Assembly: GCA_020152595.1 (NCBI GenBank)
Contig: JAIGNY010000732.1
Coordinates: forward strand, 1 to 64,000
From: Chiridota heheva
Taxonomy: Eukaryota; Echinodermata; Holothuroidea; Apodida; Chiridotidae
DNA length: 64,000 bases
Direction of reading: 5' to 3'
Positions 1 to 10,389 of the stretch are shown piece after piece. Within the stretch, counting starts at the first letter, position 1, and the number at the start of each line of letters is the position of its first letter. The translations under genes and the position numbers were made by a program. The notes beneath the pieces were generated by a model, which searched no databases, was not told where the DNA came from, and saw only the letters and a program-made list of their open reading frames with translations.

Positions 1-194
1 TGAATATTCATGTAATTTAAGCACTCTTATAGTTTTCAGTAATAATAAGGATGGGACAAAAATTTAAATTGTCGTGTGAATTTGTGAAAATTGAAATTGT
101 GAGAAATTATCATCATCAAATAATTGAACTATCATCCCGCCCTGAAATAATTTATTTTAGGGATGAAAAAGAAGAAAGTTTATAGCTTACTTAC

Positions 195-339
195 CGGTAA
201 ACATTCTGTTGGCAAATTCGTGCACAGTTTCATCAGGATTTATGTTGTATTGACAACTGCTGGTTCTTAGTGCAGCAAGCGATCCGCGGGAAACAATGTT
301 TGGTGAAAAGTTGGCCAATGTGAAAGGGTAGGTGTCACT
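195..339 (-). CDS. Gene U, second coding exon (unrecognised protein)
   Basis: Seen: on the minus strand an acceptor reading ...AACCTCAG ends at 340 and a donor GTAAGT begins at 194, enclosing 145 bases. Only one frame is open throughout; the other two hit stops. The open frame gives 48 residues plus one base, starting SDTYPFTLANFSP and ending DETVHEFANRMFTG across the junction. The composition is protein-like rather than repetitive. The entry phase (0) matches the exit phase of the exon at 4214-4143, so the two join into one N-terminus. The rest of the gene lies left of base 1. I do not recognise the family. The exon status is inferred from splice sites plus a unique open frame, without homology. 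Confidence 0.6.
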
Positions 340-640
340 CTGAGGTTAAAAAGAAAAGATAGCAACTTCATTCCTACAGGATTAAAACTTTCTTCAGGTT
401 CAAAACATCTGCAGCTCATCATATTAATCCAAGTGATGGAATAACACTTGGTTGTTGTTGCACTGGACAACCCCCCCCTCCCCCTCCTTCCTTCTTACCA
501 ACTAGCACTATGGGTTATATGAAGCATACAAAAGTCTGTTTATTTTATTAGATCTTTGGTTCCGATATGATGGCATCAGAAACCTATGTGGTCATGATGG
601 CGTGTGTATGTGTGTGTATATGTGTGTGTATGTATTTATG
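340..640. other. Intron of gene U, unannotated
   Basis: Intron sequence upstream of the exon at 195-339. It contains a C-rich stretch near 471-490 and a short TG-rich microsatellite near 600-640. I see no coding signal. Confidence 0.5.
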
Positions 641-2080
641 TGACAGCCAGGTTGTAAACGCGATATCTCAAGAACGATATACTGGATTCATGCCATATGT
701 TATACACATATAGCCCATGGTCTGAAGATGTGCCATATTGTTTTCAATTGTGATGTCATGCATATTAATGGGTAGGTGGAGCTTAATGTAAAAATCTTGA
801 AATGTTCATATTTCAACAACCACATGTCTGTTTTGTTTCATATTTAGTTTGTTGTTAGCTGGTATGTACATGTTCATGACATAAAAACGTTGAATTTGGG
901 GCTTAATATAATTTTGCTGTAAGAGCTTGTAAATACAGTATCTCAAGAACGGTAAACTGGATTAATGTCATATGTGATACACATATAACCCATGGTCCGT
1001 AGATGTGCCACATTGTTTTTGATGAAGGTTTCATGCATATTAGTGAGTGGGAATTTTCTTTATTTACCAATCACATGTCTGTTTTGTTTCATATGTGGTA
1101 TATTTATAATGTTAGCTGGCGTGTGCATGTTCATGATGTAAAAACGTTGAATTTCGTTAATATGCGTAGTGGGCGAGGCTTAATGTGATTTACTAAACAC
1201 AAAGCTTGTAAACATGATACCTTAAGAATGGTAAGCTGGATTATTGTATTATGTGGTACTCAGATAGCTCATGGTCTGTATATGTGCCCTATTGTTTTCG
1301 TAGGTGATGCCGTGCATATTAATGAGTAGGCGGGGCTTAATATACAAATCTTGAACTGTTCATATTTTAACAACCGCATGTCTGTTTTGTTTCATATTGA
1401 TTTGTTATAATAATGATGTTAGCTAACTAGTATGTATGTGTTCATTTGATAAAAACGTTGATTTTTATTAATGTGCATAGTGGGCGAGGCTTGGTATGAT
1501 TTGTAAACAAAACGCACAAGTATTATTTGATATCTCAAAAACCATTAACTGGATTCACGCCATGTGTGGTACATAGATAGCTCATGGTCTCCAGATGTGC
1601 TGTAATGTTTGTGGCGGTAATTTCATGCATATTGATAAGTGAACATTTTGAAGTTACAAATGATCAACTGTGTGTCCGATTGGGAACGATAATATTGTTG
1701 GTTATTGTGTACATGCTTATGTTATCAACAGAAGATGTCATTAGTATGCATGGAGGCGTGGCTTAATGTGAAAATGCTAAATGATGTAAACACCATACTG
1801 TATCTCATAAAGAGTATATCAGATTTATGCTATATGTCGTACACAGATGAATCATGGTTTGTACATGTTCTAGTGTTGTTGTAGAGATGTCATGAATATT
1901 ATTGAGTAGGCGGGGCTTACTGAAAAATTCTTGAAATAGGATAAATGTGCAACCATTTTTACATCATACGTGCTTTTATAATGTTTTTAATTATGGTGCA
2001 AATGTTTATGTTGTCAACATTTGTATTGATCTGCATAGTGAGTGTGGCTTATGAATAAATATCATGGAACAAATATTTCA
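641..2080 (+). repeat. ~280-bp dispersed tandem repeat, array 1 (about five units)
   Basis: The phrase GATATCTCAAGAACGRTA recurs near 662, 938, 1216, 1541 and 1801, a spacing of roughly 260-320 bp. Each unit also carries CATGCATATTAATGAGTAGG followed by CGGGGCTTAA, a block TTCATATTTCAACAACCRC and ATGTCTGTTTTGTTTCATAT. Within a unit the ATGCATA...GGCGGGGCTTAAT motif occurs twice in variant form, so units look like diverged half-units. The same family occurs at 20890-21640 (plus) and 48880-50105 (reverse complement). I see no transposase. It could be a satellite or the tandem core of a non-autonomous element. Confidence 0.8.
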
Positions 2081-3462
2081 TATGCACTGACATGACAGTT
2101 AATACAAATTTTGCAAATCAATCAGCTATATGAAAAAGCCTCGGAACCGCAAAACCTTTTGGTTCTGGTCGGTTCTTGTTATCAGCTTGCTAAAGTTGAT
2201 ATTCCATGCATATCGATTAATAATGTCCGGGTTTGCCCTTCTAATCTTGGTGTAATTTTTTAATCCATTATGTCCATGAAACACCACGTTTCTAAAATAA
2301 TAAGTTCTGCTGCATTTTATTTGAGAGGTATCTACAAATTACGTATATAATTTCAACGACAGGGCAACTGAACGAATTGTACATTCTTTCATCACTCCAA
2401 GGTTGGATATGAGTAATTCCTTACTCCTCAGTCTTCACAAGAACAGATTCATAGACTCCAATTAATCCCAAACTCAGCTGCATGTATTGTAACTCATTCT
2501 CATAGCATTGCATTGTCATATCTACAATGGCGTATAATGTATACAACAAGATCTAAAATATATTTCCGACTTATCAGCTTATTATGTAATTATGTTCCCT
2601 CTCTAATCTTAAGGTGCAGCTGTCAACTGTTATTATTCGAAAATAAGTCAAACCATTCTGGAGGGGAGGGGGCGGAGGAGGGGGCGGAGGGAGGGGGCGG
2701 AGGGGGGCGGAGGGGGGGCGGGGGGGAATAGGTCCTTCATTGTTTCTGCCCTTTGGAACCAACTCCCTTTACAAAGTCAGATTAGCAGCATCCCATTAAC
2801 AAAAGCTTTTACATAATGTTGTACCTTTAAGTTTTCTATTTCTTTCAATTATTGTATTATGTGTAGGTCCTATCATTTTCTAATTGTTAATTGTGCCATG
2901 AACATTCTTTGAATGGTATGTGCGCAATATAAGTCTTGTTGTTGTTGTTAAAAGGATTTTCAGCTATCCACCCAGTCATACATCACAAATTCATAAACTT
3001 AGCATGGATTAAAAATTAAATCAGGAATGATCAATCATAACTCAGATACTATAAGTGCTATTTTTAAATTTCAAAAACTGATCTTTTCATATCTTAATAC
3101 GCTTTTTAAACCAATTGCTACATGTCCAAATACCTTTAAGATAAACCCTCCTTTTTTATGAACAGAAGGCAAATTCTTTTGTTCCATTTCTCAAAAAGTA
3201 GATGTGTCAGTATACATATTGAAAGGAAAAATATATATGAGAAAAGTATTTATTTTTAGTACAAAATTCTGAGATATTTCGAATTTCTTTGATTTTGCAA
3301 AATGCTTCAGTAGCTAGATTAAGATCTGATTACAGGAAACTTGTAATTCATTAGCAGTGCAGGGGTCGCTCATGATTTTTGTTTGGGGGACACAGCACTT
3401 GACATGGAATAGTCAGGGGCACAAGAAATGACATAAAAATAAATGGGTTAGGATGCACTGGA
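2081..3462. other. Unannotated intron of gene U with a G-rich tract
   Basis: Mostly AT-rich unique sequence. At 2655-2730 there is a GGAGGGGGCGGAGG-type tandem tract, which accounts for the short glycine/proline reading frames on either strand. No splice-bounded exon seen. Confidence 0.5.
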
Positions 3463-4482
3463 TATCTGGTCCGGCCGGATGCGTCTTTTTTTTTCTGCTG
3501 ACCAGAATTGTTATTACAGATTTTTTCAGCCAATCATATACAAGAATGACAATGACGTAATTAAATATGAATATTCATATACAACTTTAGTCCTATAACA
3601 TAGGACTGTATACTATAGCCTGTATACTCACTACGACTACGCACTCCGTCCAGAAAGGAAAATCGGGACTTAGAGAAATATGTTCAAAAAGGATAAAACT
3701 CACCTACAACTTAAACAAAAGTCTATTTGGGCATGAACTCGTACTAGGCCTAGGCATACCTACAACTAGTGCGAATTATCTCACGCATATACGGCAGCTT
3801 GAAGATCTACGTATACAACGTGAGAACTATCGCTATGCAACTTTGATTTTTGAAGTGATTATTCGCAGGGCAGCCCTGCGAGTATCCACACAGTATCTCA
3901 AGCCAACACTGCGGATAAGGTTAGGGTTGGGGTTAGGTTTTAGGTTATGGTATATGTTATCACTGCCCTGCGAATAAGCCCCACCTTGATTTGTACACAC
4001 TAACCAAAAACTTTGTACTTACAACACGTGTCAAGGGAAAGTGTTAATGCAAGGGAAAGTCGCTTAACTACTACTTTATAAATTATGTCTTAATTTTCAT
4101 ACAAGGAGCGAGTGTTAGAACTTCACTCAAAACACCACTTACCGAGATATTTCTAACTACTTCCTCGATATTTAAAGGAGGATTCGCTTCGTAGTACATT
4201 TTAAATTGTGCCATATCTGTAGTGTCAGGTTTTTTCCATTGTTTTCCGGCAAAGTAATGTTATTCACTCATTCAATTACTAAACCCCAAATTATTTTGTC
4301 AGACGATATGTCATAAGTTGAATATAAATATTCATATTTAATTACGTCATCATCATTCTTGTATATGATTGGCTGAAAAAATCTGTAATGGCAATTCTGG
4401 TCTACAGAGAAAAAAAAAGCGCCGGTCAGATAGTGACAAAAAATCCGCTTCCTGTTCCGGCCGGATCTGAACAAAAATCTGG
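3463..4482. repeat. Inverted-repeat pair (arms 3463-3588 and 4315-4482)
   Basis: The left arm contains CTGGTCCGGCCGGAT, a T-run, then GACCAGAATTG, TTACAGATTTTTTCAGCCAA and TCATATACAAGAATGA, then GACGTAATTAAATATGAAT. The right arm is its reverse complement with about 25 extra bases near the outer end. Interior 3589-4314 holds a short perfect hairpin (AGTCCTAT aac ATAGGACT near 3590) and the first coding exon of gene U. It could be a MITE-like element or a local inverted duplication. No target-site duplication was identified. Confidence 0.7.
4143..4214 (-). CDS. Gene U, first coding exon (start codon to donor)
   Basis: Seen on the minus strand: ATG at 4214-4212 in a good initiation context (G at -3 and at +4), 24 codons reading MAQFKMYYEANPPLNIEEVV then RNIS, then a perfect donor GTAAGT beginning at 4142. 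The exon leaves in phase 0, which is what the exon at 339-195 requires. A CTACAG lies immediately upstream of the ATG and could be the acceptor of a 5'UTR intron; otherwise this is the first exon. The same frame stays open upstream for 15 more codons to a TAA without an earlier ATG, so the start is inferred. The exon lies inside the inverted-repeat pair. Family unknown. Confidence 0.55.
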
Positions 4483-4832
4483 TTGAATTATTCTAAAAAA
4501 AATGGCCAAAATTAATTCTTAAGAAGGTGTTGGTAATAGCTTAAATTTCAGTAACATTTCTCAAAAATTAATAAAAACTGTCAAAAGTAAAAAAAAAAGA
4601 TACAGTTTAACATAATATTTTACTAAATATTCTGAAAGTTTGAGCCACCGTTAGAATAATCAACCAAACCAAGGATGTCTGACCAAAATGATACTGTACA
4701 ACTGAATTGTAATGAAAGAAGCCTTTTTATAGTATAGGGCCTACAACAATCAGTTAGTATAATAAAGGGGAAACATTTATGGTAGCCTTGATCAATGTAA
4801 CAGTGTAATACAAACACCTAGCTTAAATGATC
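4483..4832. other. Upstream flank of gene U, unannotated
   Basis: AT-rich sequence between the right inverted-repeat arm and the minisatellite. If gene U starts at 4214 this is its promoter-side flank. I can name no motif. Confidence 0.4.
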
Positions 4833-4837
4833 CAGAA

Positions 4838-6182
4838 AGGGACAGGGATGTCACTGACCAAAAGGGACAGGAATGTCACTGACCAAAAGGGACAAGGATG
4901 TCACTGACCAAAGGGGCAGGGATGTCGCTCACCAAAAGGGACAAGGATGTCACTCACCAAAAGGGGCAGGGATGTGACTCACCAAAAGCGACAGGGATGT
5001 CACTCACCAAAAGGGATTGATAGGGATGTTACTGACCAAAAGGGGCAGGGATGTCACTCACCAAAAGGGACAGAGATGTCACTCACCAAAAGGAGCAGGG
5101 ATGTGACTCACCAAAAGGGACAAGGATGTCACTGACCAAAAGGGGCAGGGATGTCACTCACCAAAACGGACAGGAATGTCACATTAAAGGGGACAAGGAT
5201 GTCACCAAAAGGACAGGGATGTCACAAGGATGTCACTGACCAAAGGGGCAGGGATGGACAGAGATGTCACTCACCAAAAGGAGCAGGGATGTAACTCACC
5301 AAAAGGGACAAGGATGTCACTGACCAAAAGCGACATGAATGTCACTCACCAAAAGGGACAGGGATGTCACTCACCAAAATGGACAGGGATGTCACTCACC
5401 AAAAGGGACAGGGATGTCACTGACCAAAAGGGACAGGAATGTCACTGACCAAAAGGGACAATGATGTCACTGACCAAAGGGGCAGGGATGTTGCTCACCA
5501 AAAGGGACAGGGATGTGACTCACCAAAAGGGGCAGGGGTGTGACTCACCAAAAGGGACAGAGATGTCACTCACCAAAAGGAGCAGGGATGTGACTCACCA
5601 AAAGGGACAGGAATGTCACTGACCAAAAGCGACATGAATGTCACTCACCAAAAGGGACAGGGATGTCACTCACCAAAAGGGACAGGGATGTCACTCACTA
5701 AAAGGGACAGGGATGTTACTGATCGAAAGGGGCAAGGATGCTGCTCACCAAAAGGGACAGGGATGTCACTCACCAAAAGGGACAGGGATGTGACTCACCA
5801 AAAGGGGCAGGGATGTCACTCACCAAAAGGGACAGGGATTTCACTCACCAAAAGGGACAGGGATGTTACTGATCGAAAGGGGCAGGGATGTCACTCACCA
5901 AAAGGGACATGGATGTCACTCACCAAAAAAGGAAGGATTGTCACTCACTTAAAGAGACAGGGATGTCACTCACCAAAAGGGGCAGAGATACCACTTACCA
6001 AAAGGGACAGGGATGTCACTCACCAAAAAAGGAAGGATTGTCACTCACTTAAAGGGACATGGATGTCACTCACCAAAAGGGGCAGGGATACCACTTACCA
6101 AAAGGGACAGGGATGTCACTCACCAAAAGGGGAAGGGATGTCACTCACCAAAAGGGGCAGGGATGTCAGTCATCAAAAGGGA
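4838..6182 (+). repeat. ~25-bp minisatellite
   Basis: More than 50 tandem copies of a unit whose core is GGGACAGGGATGTCACTCAC followed by CAAAA. Variants include GGGGCAGGG for GGGACAGGG, CACTGACC for CACTCACC and GATGTGACTC. The short basic reading frames (MSLTKRDRDVTHQKG-type repeats) come from this periodicity; they are open in several overlapping frames and carry no independent coding evidence. One isolated unit occurs at 16574-16605. Confidence 0.95.
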
Positions 6183-7440
6183 CCATGCCGAAATTTTCTC
6201 CTTTACAGCTTGTTGTACAAAAAAAATCAATTATAGCGTACTGGCACCCGAGTTTCGGTCTAGACTTGTTGTTAACGTTTATAACAAAGGATCGCTGTGC
6301 ACTGCGCGTAGGCTATTAAGTTCAATGTACCATGCACACTCGCGTTGCGAATCACACAGTCGACTGATTAGTTGTGACTGCGAGTTTCATGTAGAAAACT
6401 TTCTCTTCTGTTTAGAAAAAAAATGTTCGAATAAAACGAGAAATTAAGATCACTAAAGTAATCGTGTTGTGTTTTCTTTTTAAATATCTTCCCAAACTTT
6501 GTATGTTAAACTAATTCGTCTAGTAATTCAGTTTTAGATTAAACTTGAATATATATGTTTCCAAATTGGATAGCTTAGGCCTATCTGATCTTGTCGATGT
6601 ATTTTTAAAGAATTTAAACTTCGCATAATTACTTTGTAGAATTCGTAGTTATGTTCTCCATGTTATCTTCATTTAATTCCGAAATGGCTTTTTTGCAGGT
6701 GTGGAAGGAAATTTCTATAATCAAATGTTACCGTAATACATTAATACCTCTTGAAATCACATGTCAATCACGCTATTTTTTCCTTCCCTTTATCCCTTCC
6801 TAAACCAAGCACATTATTTACATCGTAAAAATACCAGCAAATAAAGTTTGCGCTTACAACTTGAAAACACAGTGAGCCCGTGCACTTTGTCAGTTAACAA
6901 CTGAACGTTCCAAGCAACCAAAAATAGGTCCCACGCTTCCTGTCGGGATCGTTATTTAATCCAGTGGTAGCAACTAAATGTTATCTAACAATGATTTGTG
7001 GTTTTTCCTCTCACCCAATTTTTGATTTTGGCCATCCCACTCCCCACACACTTTCGGCAGACAAATCCCGCCCATGCTATTTCTGACGATGTTAAAGCAT
7101 TGTATTTTTTTTTTTTTTGCACGATGAATATTACTCCCGGCATGTTTAATACAGTCACCCATCTCAAATAACTTCCGGATAATTATTATATATTATACAG
7201 GGTCGTGATACTGGGGAGCAGGACGTGGGAGATGTTCCCCTACTTTTCAGCAGAGGCGGAGCCAGGATAAAATGTCAAGGGGAAGCGGGGGGCAAGCCAA
7301 AGCAAAAGAGATGATGTGATAACATGTTTTATGAGCAGTTTTGTCATATTTATTAGAACATATTGGGACAAGGGTGCGGAGGAGGAGGCAGCGTGGTAAT
7401 TGCACGTCTTATGAGCGGGGAGCAGAGAGAAAGATACTCC
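6183..7440. other. Unannotated, low-copy sequence
   Basis: No supported exon. A T/A homopolymer lies near 7107-7120. At 7250-7300 a segment GGCGGAGCCAGGATAAAATG followed by GGGGG-rich sequence resembles the ends of hAT-type non-autonomous elements, but no matching right end was found. Confidence 0.4.
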
Positions 7441-7970
7441 CTGAAAGGTTTTCTTTCCATTGGGAAATTATTGACACAAAATTGAAGGAAATTGTGGCAA
7501 ACCCATTGGGATTTTTGGTAATATTTGGCAACATTTTCCGATAATTCATGAACATTTACCGAAAATTGACAAACATTTGCCCCCAAAATGAAGGAAATTT
7601 TCCAAAAATTGCAGAAAATGAAAGAAATTTTCTAAAAATGTAAAGAAATATCCCAAACATTGAAGGAAAATTTCCGAAAATCAAGGAAAAAATTTCTCAA
7701 GATAAAGGAAATTTTCCAAGAATTGAAAGAAATGGCACGAGAATGAAAGAAATTTCCCCAAAATTGAAAGAGATTTCCCAAACAATGAAGGAATTTCCCA
7801 AAAAGTGAAGAAAACTTACCGAAAATCGAAGAAAAGTTTCCTCAAGATGAAGGAAATTTTCCGAAAAATGCACGAGAATAAAGAAAATTTCTCAAAGATT
7901 AAAAGAGATTCACAAAAATTGAATGTAATTTCCCGAAACTTAGAAAAATTACATAAACCGTGACTAAGAA
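7441..7970 (+). repeat. Degenerate GAAGGAAATTTTCC-type tandem tract
   Basis: About 20-30-bp imperfect units built on AAATTGAAGGAAATTTTCC / AAAATGAAAGAAATTTCCC fill this stretch. Many units contain the palindromic GGAAATTTTCC. The complementary pattern (TTCCTTCATTTTCGG...) occurs in opposite orientation at 9600-9790. Confidence 0.75.
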
Positions 7971-8800
7971 TTATCTCATGATAGAAAAAAAGTATCATCG
8001 GAAAGAAAACCTCTGGGTGTAGGGAAGGGGGGGGGGGGGGTGGAATGGCTTTTCAGTAAGTTTGTAAAACTTCCGTACATTTTGGGGGAGATTTGCATGC
8101 TGTCCCCTTTTTTTTAAACAAGAGGCCATGTCTCCCCCTCCCACACACACACAAGCTTTCCAGATGAGAATTAAGGCCCTGTATAGAACGATTTTGGTCA
8201 AAACAAGGAACTATCAGAAAAGCTGTGGGTTATCAGAAATATTGTCCCAATTCGACCAGTAATAAAAGCTTCCGAGATAAAGAATTATCATCACCCCACG
8301 CAGCTCCTCTACCCTCCCCGAAAAATATATAGGCCTGAGGTTATCCCTTCCATTGCGAAAATGAAAATGATTCCCGTTACCATTCTTGTTACCAGGTTTC
8401 ACCAGTTCACTCTTCCCCCTGATGTCTCCTACTTTTCATAGATAACATTCCTGATCAGTATAGTCCAACCACGTAATCGAACATTTTGAGACCGGGGCCT
8501 GGGCTGTGAGATAAACTTTGAAGACCTGTCTATTGTGTACAAAGGGGTATATCAAAAGTTACCTCAAGTGTTCTTCAGAGTTTTCACACCGGTTTATCAA
8601 ACTTTTGAAACTATTATACATTTACAAAAACATTATTGTAAATTTATTTTCAAAAGCAAAATTATATTCAAGGTATATGGTGCATGATTTAAAGATTACG
8701 TTTACTCCCATCATGTGTTTAAATGTAGTGTAGAAAACCAACAGTTGTGCAGTTACTGGCGCGTGTCTTCATAGAAAAAGTTGCGTAACGTTAACTGGAT

Positions 8801-9368
8801 TTAAAGGAATATCCCCAAGAATTTTCAGTTTTTCATATATGATAGAGAATTTTGTTAGAAACAAAGGTGAAATAACTATGTTGATATCTCATTCTGTTTA
8901 GAAGTTATGAAATTTTAAAGATTTTTCATTTTGGAAAAAACGTGGTACATTGGCAACATCTGTGATAACATATTGGTAATTTCATTTAGAGAGTCTTTTC
9001 ATTGATTTTCCTTAAAAATGACTTGGATTTTTTTCTTATTGAAATTGTGATGTACCTGAAAAAATAAGAAAATGTTTTTTTGTCATTTATATATTTCTAT
9101 AATTAACCAAAAAAAGTTAGTTTGATAATAAACGTAAAAAATGTGATTAGATATATAAATACATAAGAATTATGCTGGAATGTGCCTCTGTGACATCATC
9201 AAGCAGAAGGTCATTGTACAAGGCATTTTTAACAACAATTTTCTACTTTTTGAATTGTTATACCTTTTAAGCGGAATAAGATATTAACATAGTCTTGTCA
9301 CCACTTTTTTTCTATCATTTTCTCTATCATATATGAGAAAACAAAAATCCATGGGAATATTCCTTTAA
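8801..9368. mobile_element. TTAA-flanked MITE, family 1, complete copy (568 bp)
   Basis: The left end reads TTAAAGGAATATCCCC, the right end GGGAATATTCCTTTAA. The inverted similarity extends inward well over 50 bp (TCATATATGATAGAGAA on the left, TTCTCTATCATATATGA on the right). TTAA at both outer edges would fit a piggyBac-type target duplication. No transposase frame, so it is non-autonomous. A second, degraded copy is at 52730-53315. Confidence 0.85.
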
Positions 9369-9599
9369 GAGGAAATCAAAGAGAGATTTCAGATAGTAGT
9401 AATTAATGTCAGGGTGCATATCATTAATGTATCAGACCATGGCCATACGGGACCATCTCACTCAGGGGGAAAGGGGGAAGGGGGGGACTTTTGCCCGACT
9501 CGGAAGTCTATTACGAAGGAAACATTCGCAATGAATCTGTGAATAAACAATTATATTTGAGTAGGGTTTTTGAATTTGTTGGGAAGAGGGGGGGGGGGG

Positions 9600-9790
9600 G
9601 AGCTATCGGAAAACATTCTGGACAATTTCCTTCATTTCGGGGAATGTTTTTTCGAACATTTCCTTCATTTGGGCAGGTTTTTCGATTTTGGGGAAGTTTT
9701 TGCAAACTTTTTGATCAATTTTCCGGAACATTTTCTTCCATTTTCAGGCAGTTTTTTGATTTTCGATAAATTTTCTTTAACTATCGGGAA
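9600..9790 (-). repeat. Inverted counterpart of the 7441-7970 tract
   Basis: Units such as ATTTCCTTCATTTCGGGGAA and TTTTTCGATTTTGGGGAAG mirror the GAAGGAAATTTTCC units at 7441-7970 in opposite orientation. A G-run (9588-9600) precedes it, as G-runs flank the other block near 8030. Confidence 0.6.
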
Positions 9791-10389
9791 TTCTAGCCAA
9801 GTCCGTCATGATTCCAATAAATCACTGATTTAAAAAGTAAATTTTACATCTCTGCCTGACTATGTAAGATCGGTGCCTGCAAGTATCATATTGTCATCAT
9901 AATGACCCAGATATATAGCAGAGTTGGACATGATTATCTGCCCGACTAAAATGGGTATCCAGCTAACTGGGGTGAGTGGTGGGCGGTAGTAAGGAAGGGG
10001 ACTGTCACCATGGCCATGGCAGCGAGAAAAACATTACCTACAATTTTCATAGAAATACAATTATTAAATACCATCATATTAGCTCAAGCTTAGGCCTAAT
10101 TACGTTTTAAGAATTTGACATTTTGAATTCAGGGAGCCCTATATCATGTATATGTGCTATATCATCAGTCATATAGACTATGCTTTCTCCGTGGGATATG
10201 TCTTCGGCGGCGCAAGGAATCACTGTGTTTTTATTAAATAAAAATAAAAGATAAAAAACTTTACAGTTAAACAGATACAAAATATTTACACTGAGAATAA
10301 GAGTAAGATCTTGGTACGGCGACAAGAAGGGGAACATTTTATGTTCTTTCTCGACACTGTAATGAGTACATTTTGTGTTGAAGTTCTTG
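9791..10389. other. Unannotated spacer before the 22-bp array
   Basis: Unique AT-rich sequence; no exon or repeat signal recognised. Confidence 0.4.

Noticed and set aside
3916-3955. Internal telomere-like GGTTAGGG sequence
   Set aside because: GGTTAGGGTTGGGGTTAGG is short and irregular; no array.
4838-6182. CRISPR array
   Set aside because: Units are contiguous repeats without unique spacers and the genome is eukaryotic.
4947-6447. Basic MSLTKRDRDVTHQKG repeat proteins
   Set aside because: Periodicity of the ~25-bp minisatellite; several overlapping frames are open and none has a credible unique end.
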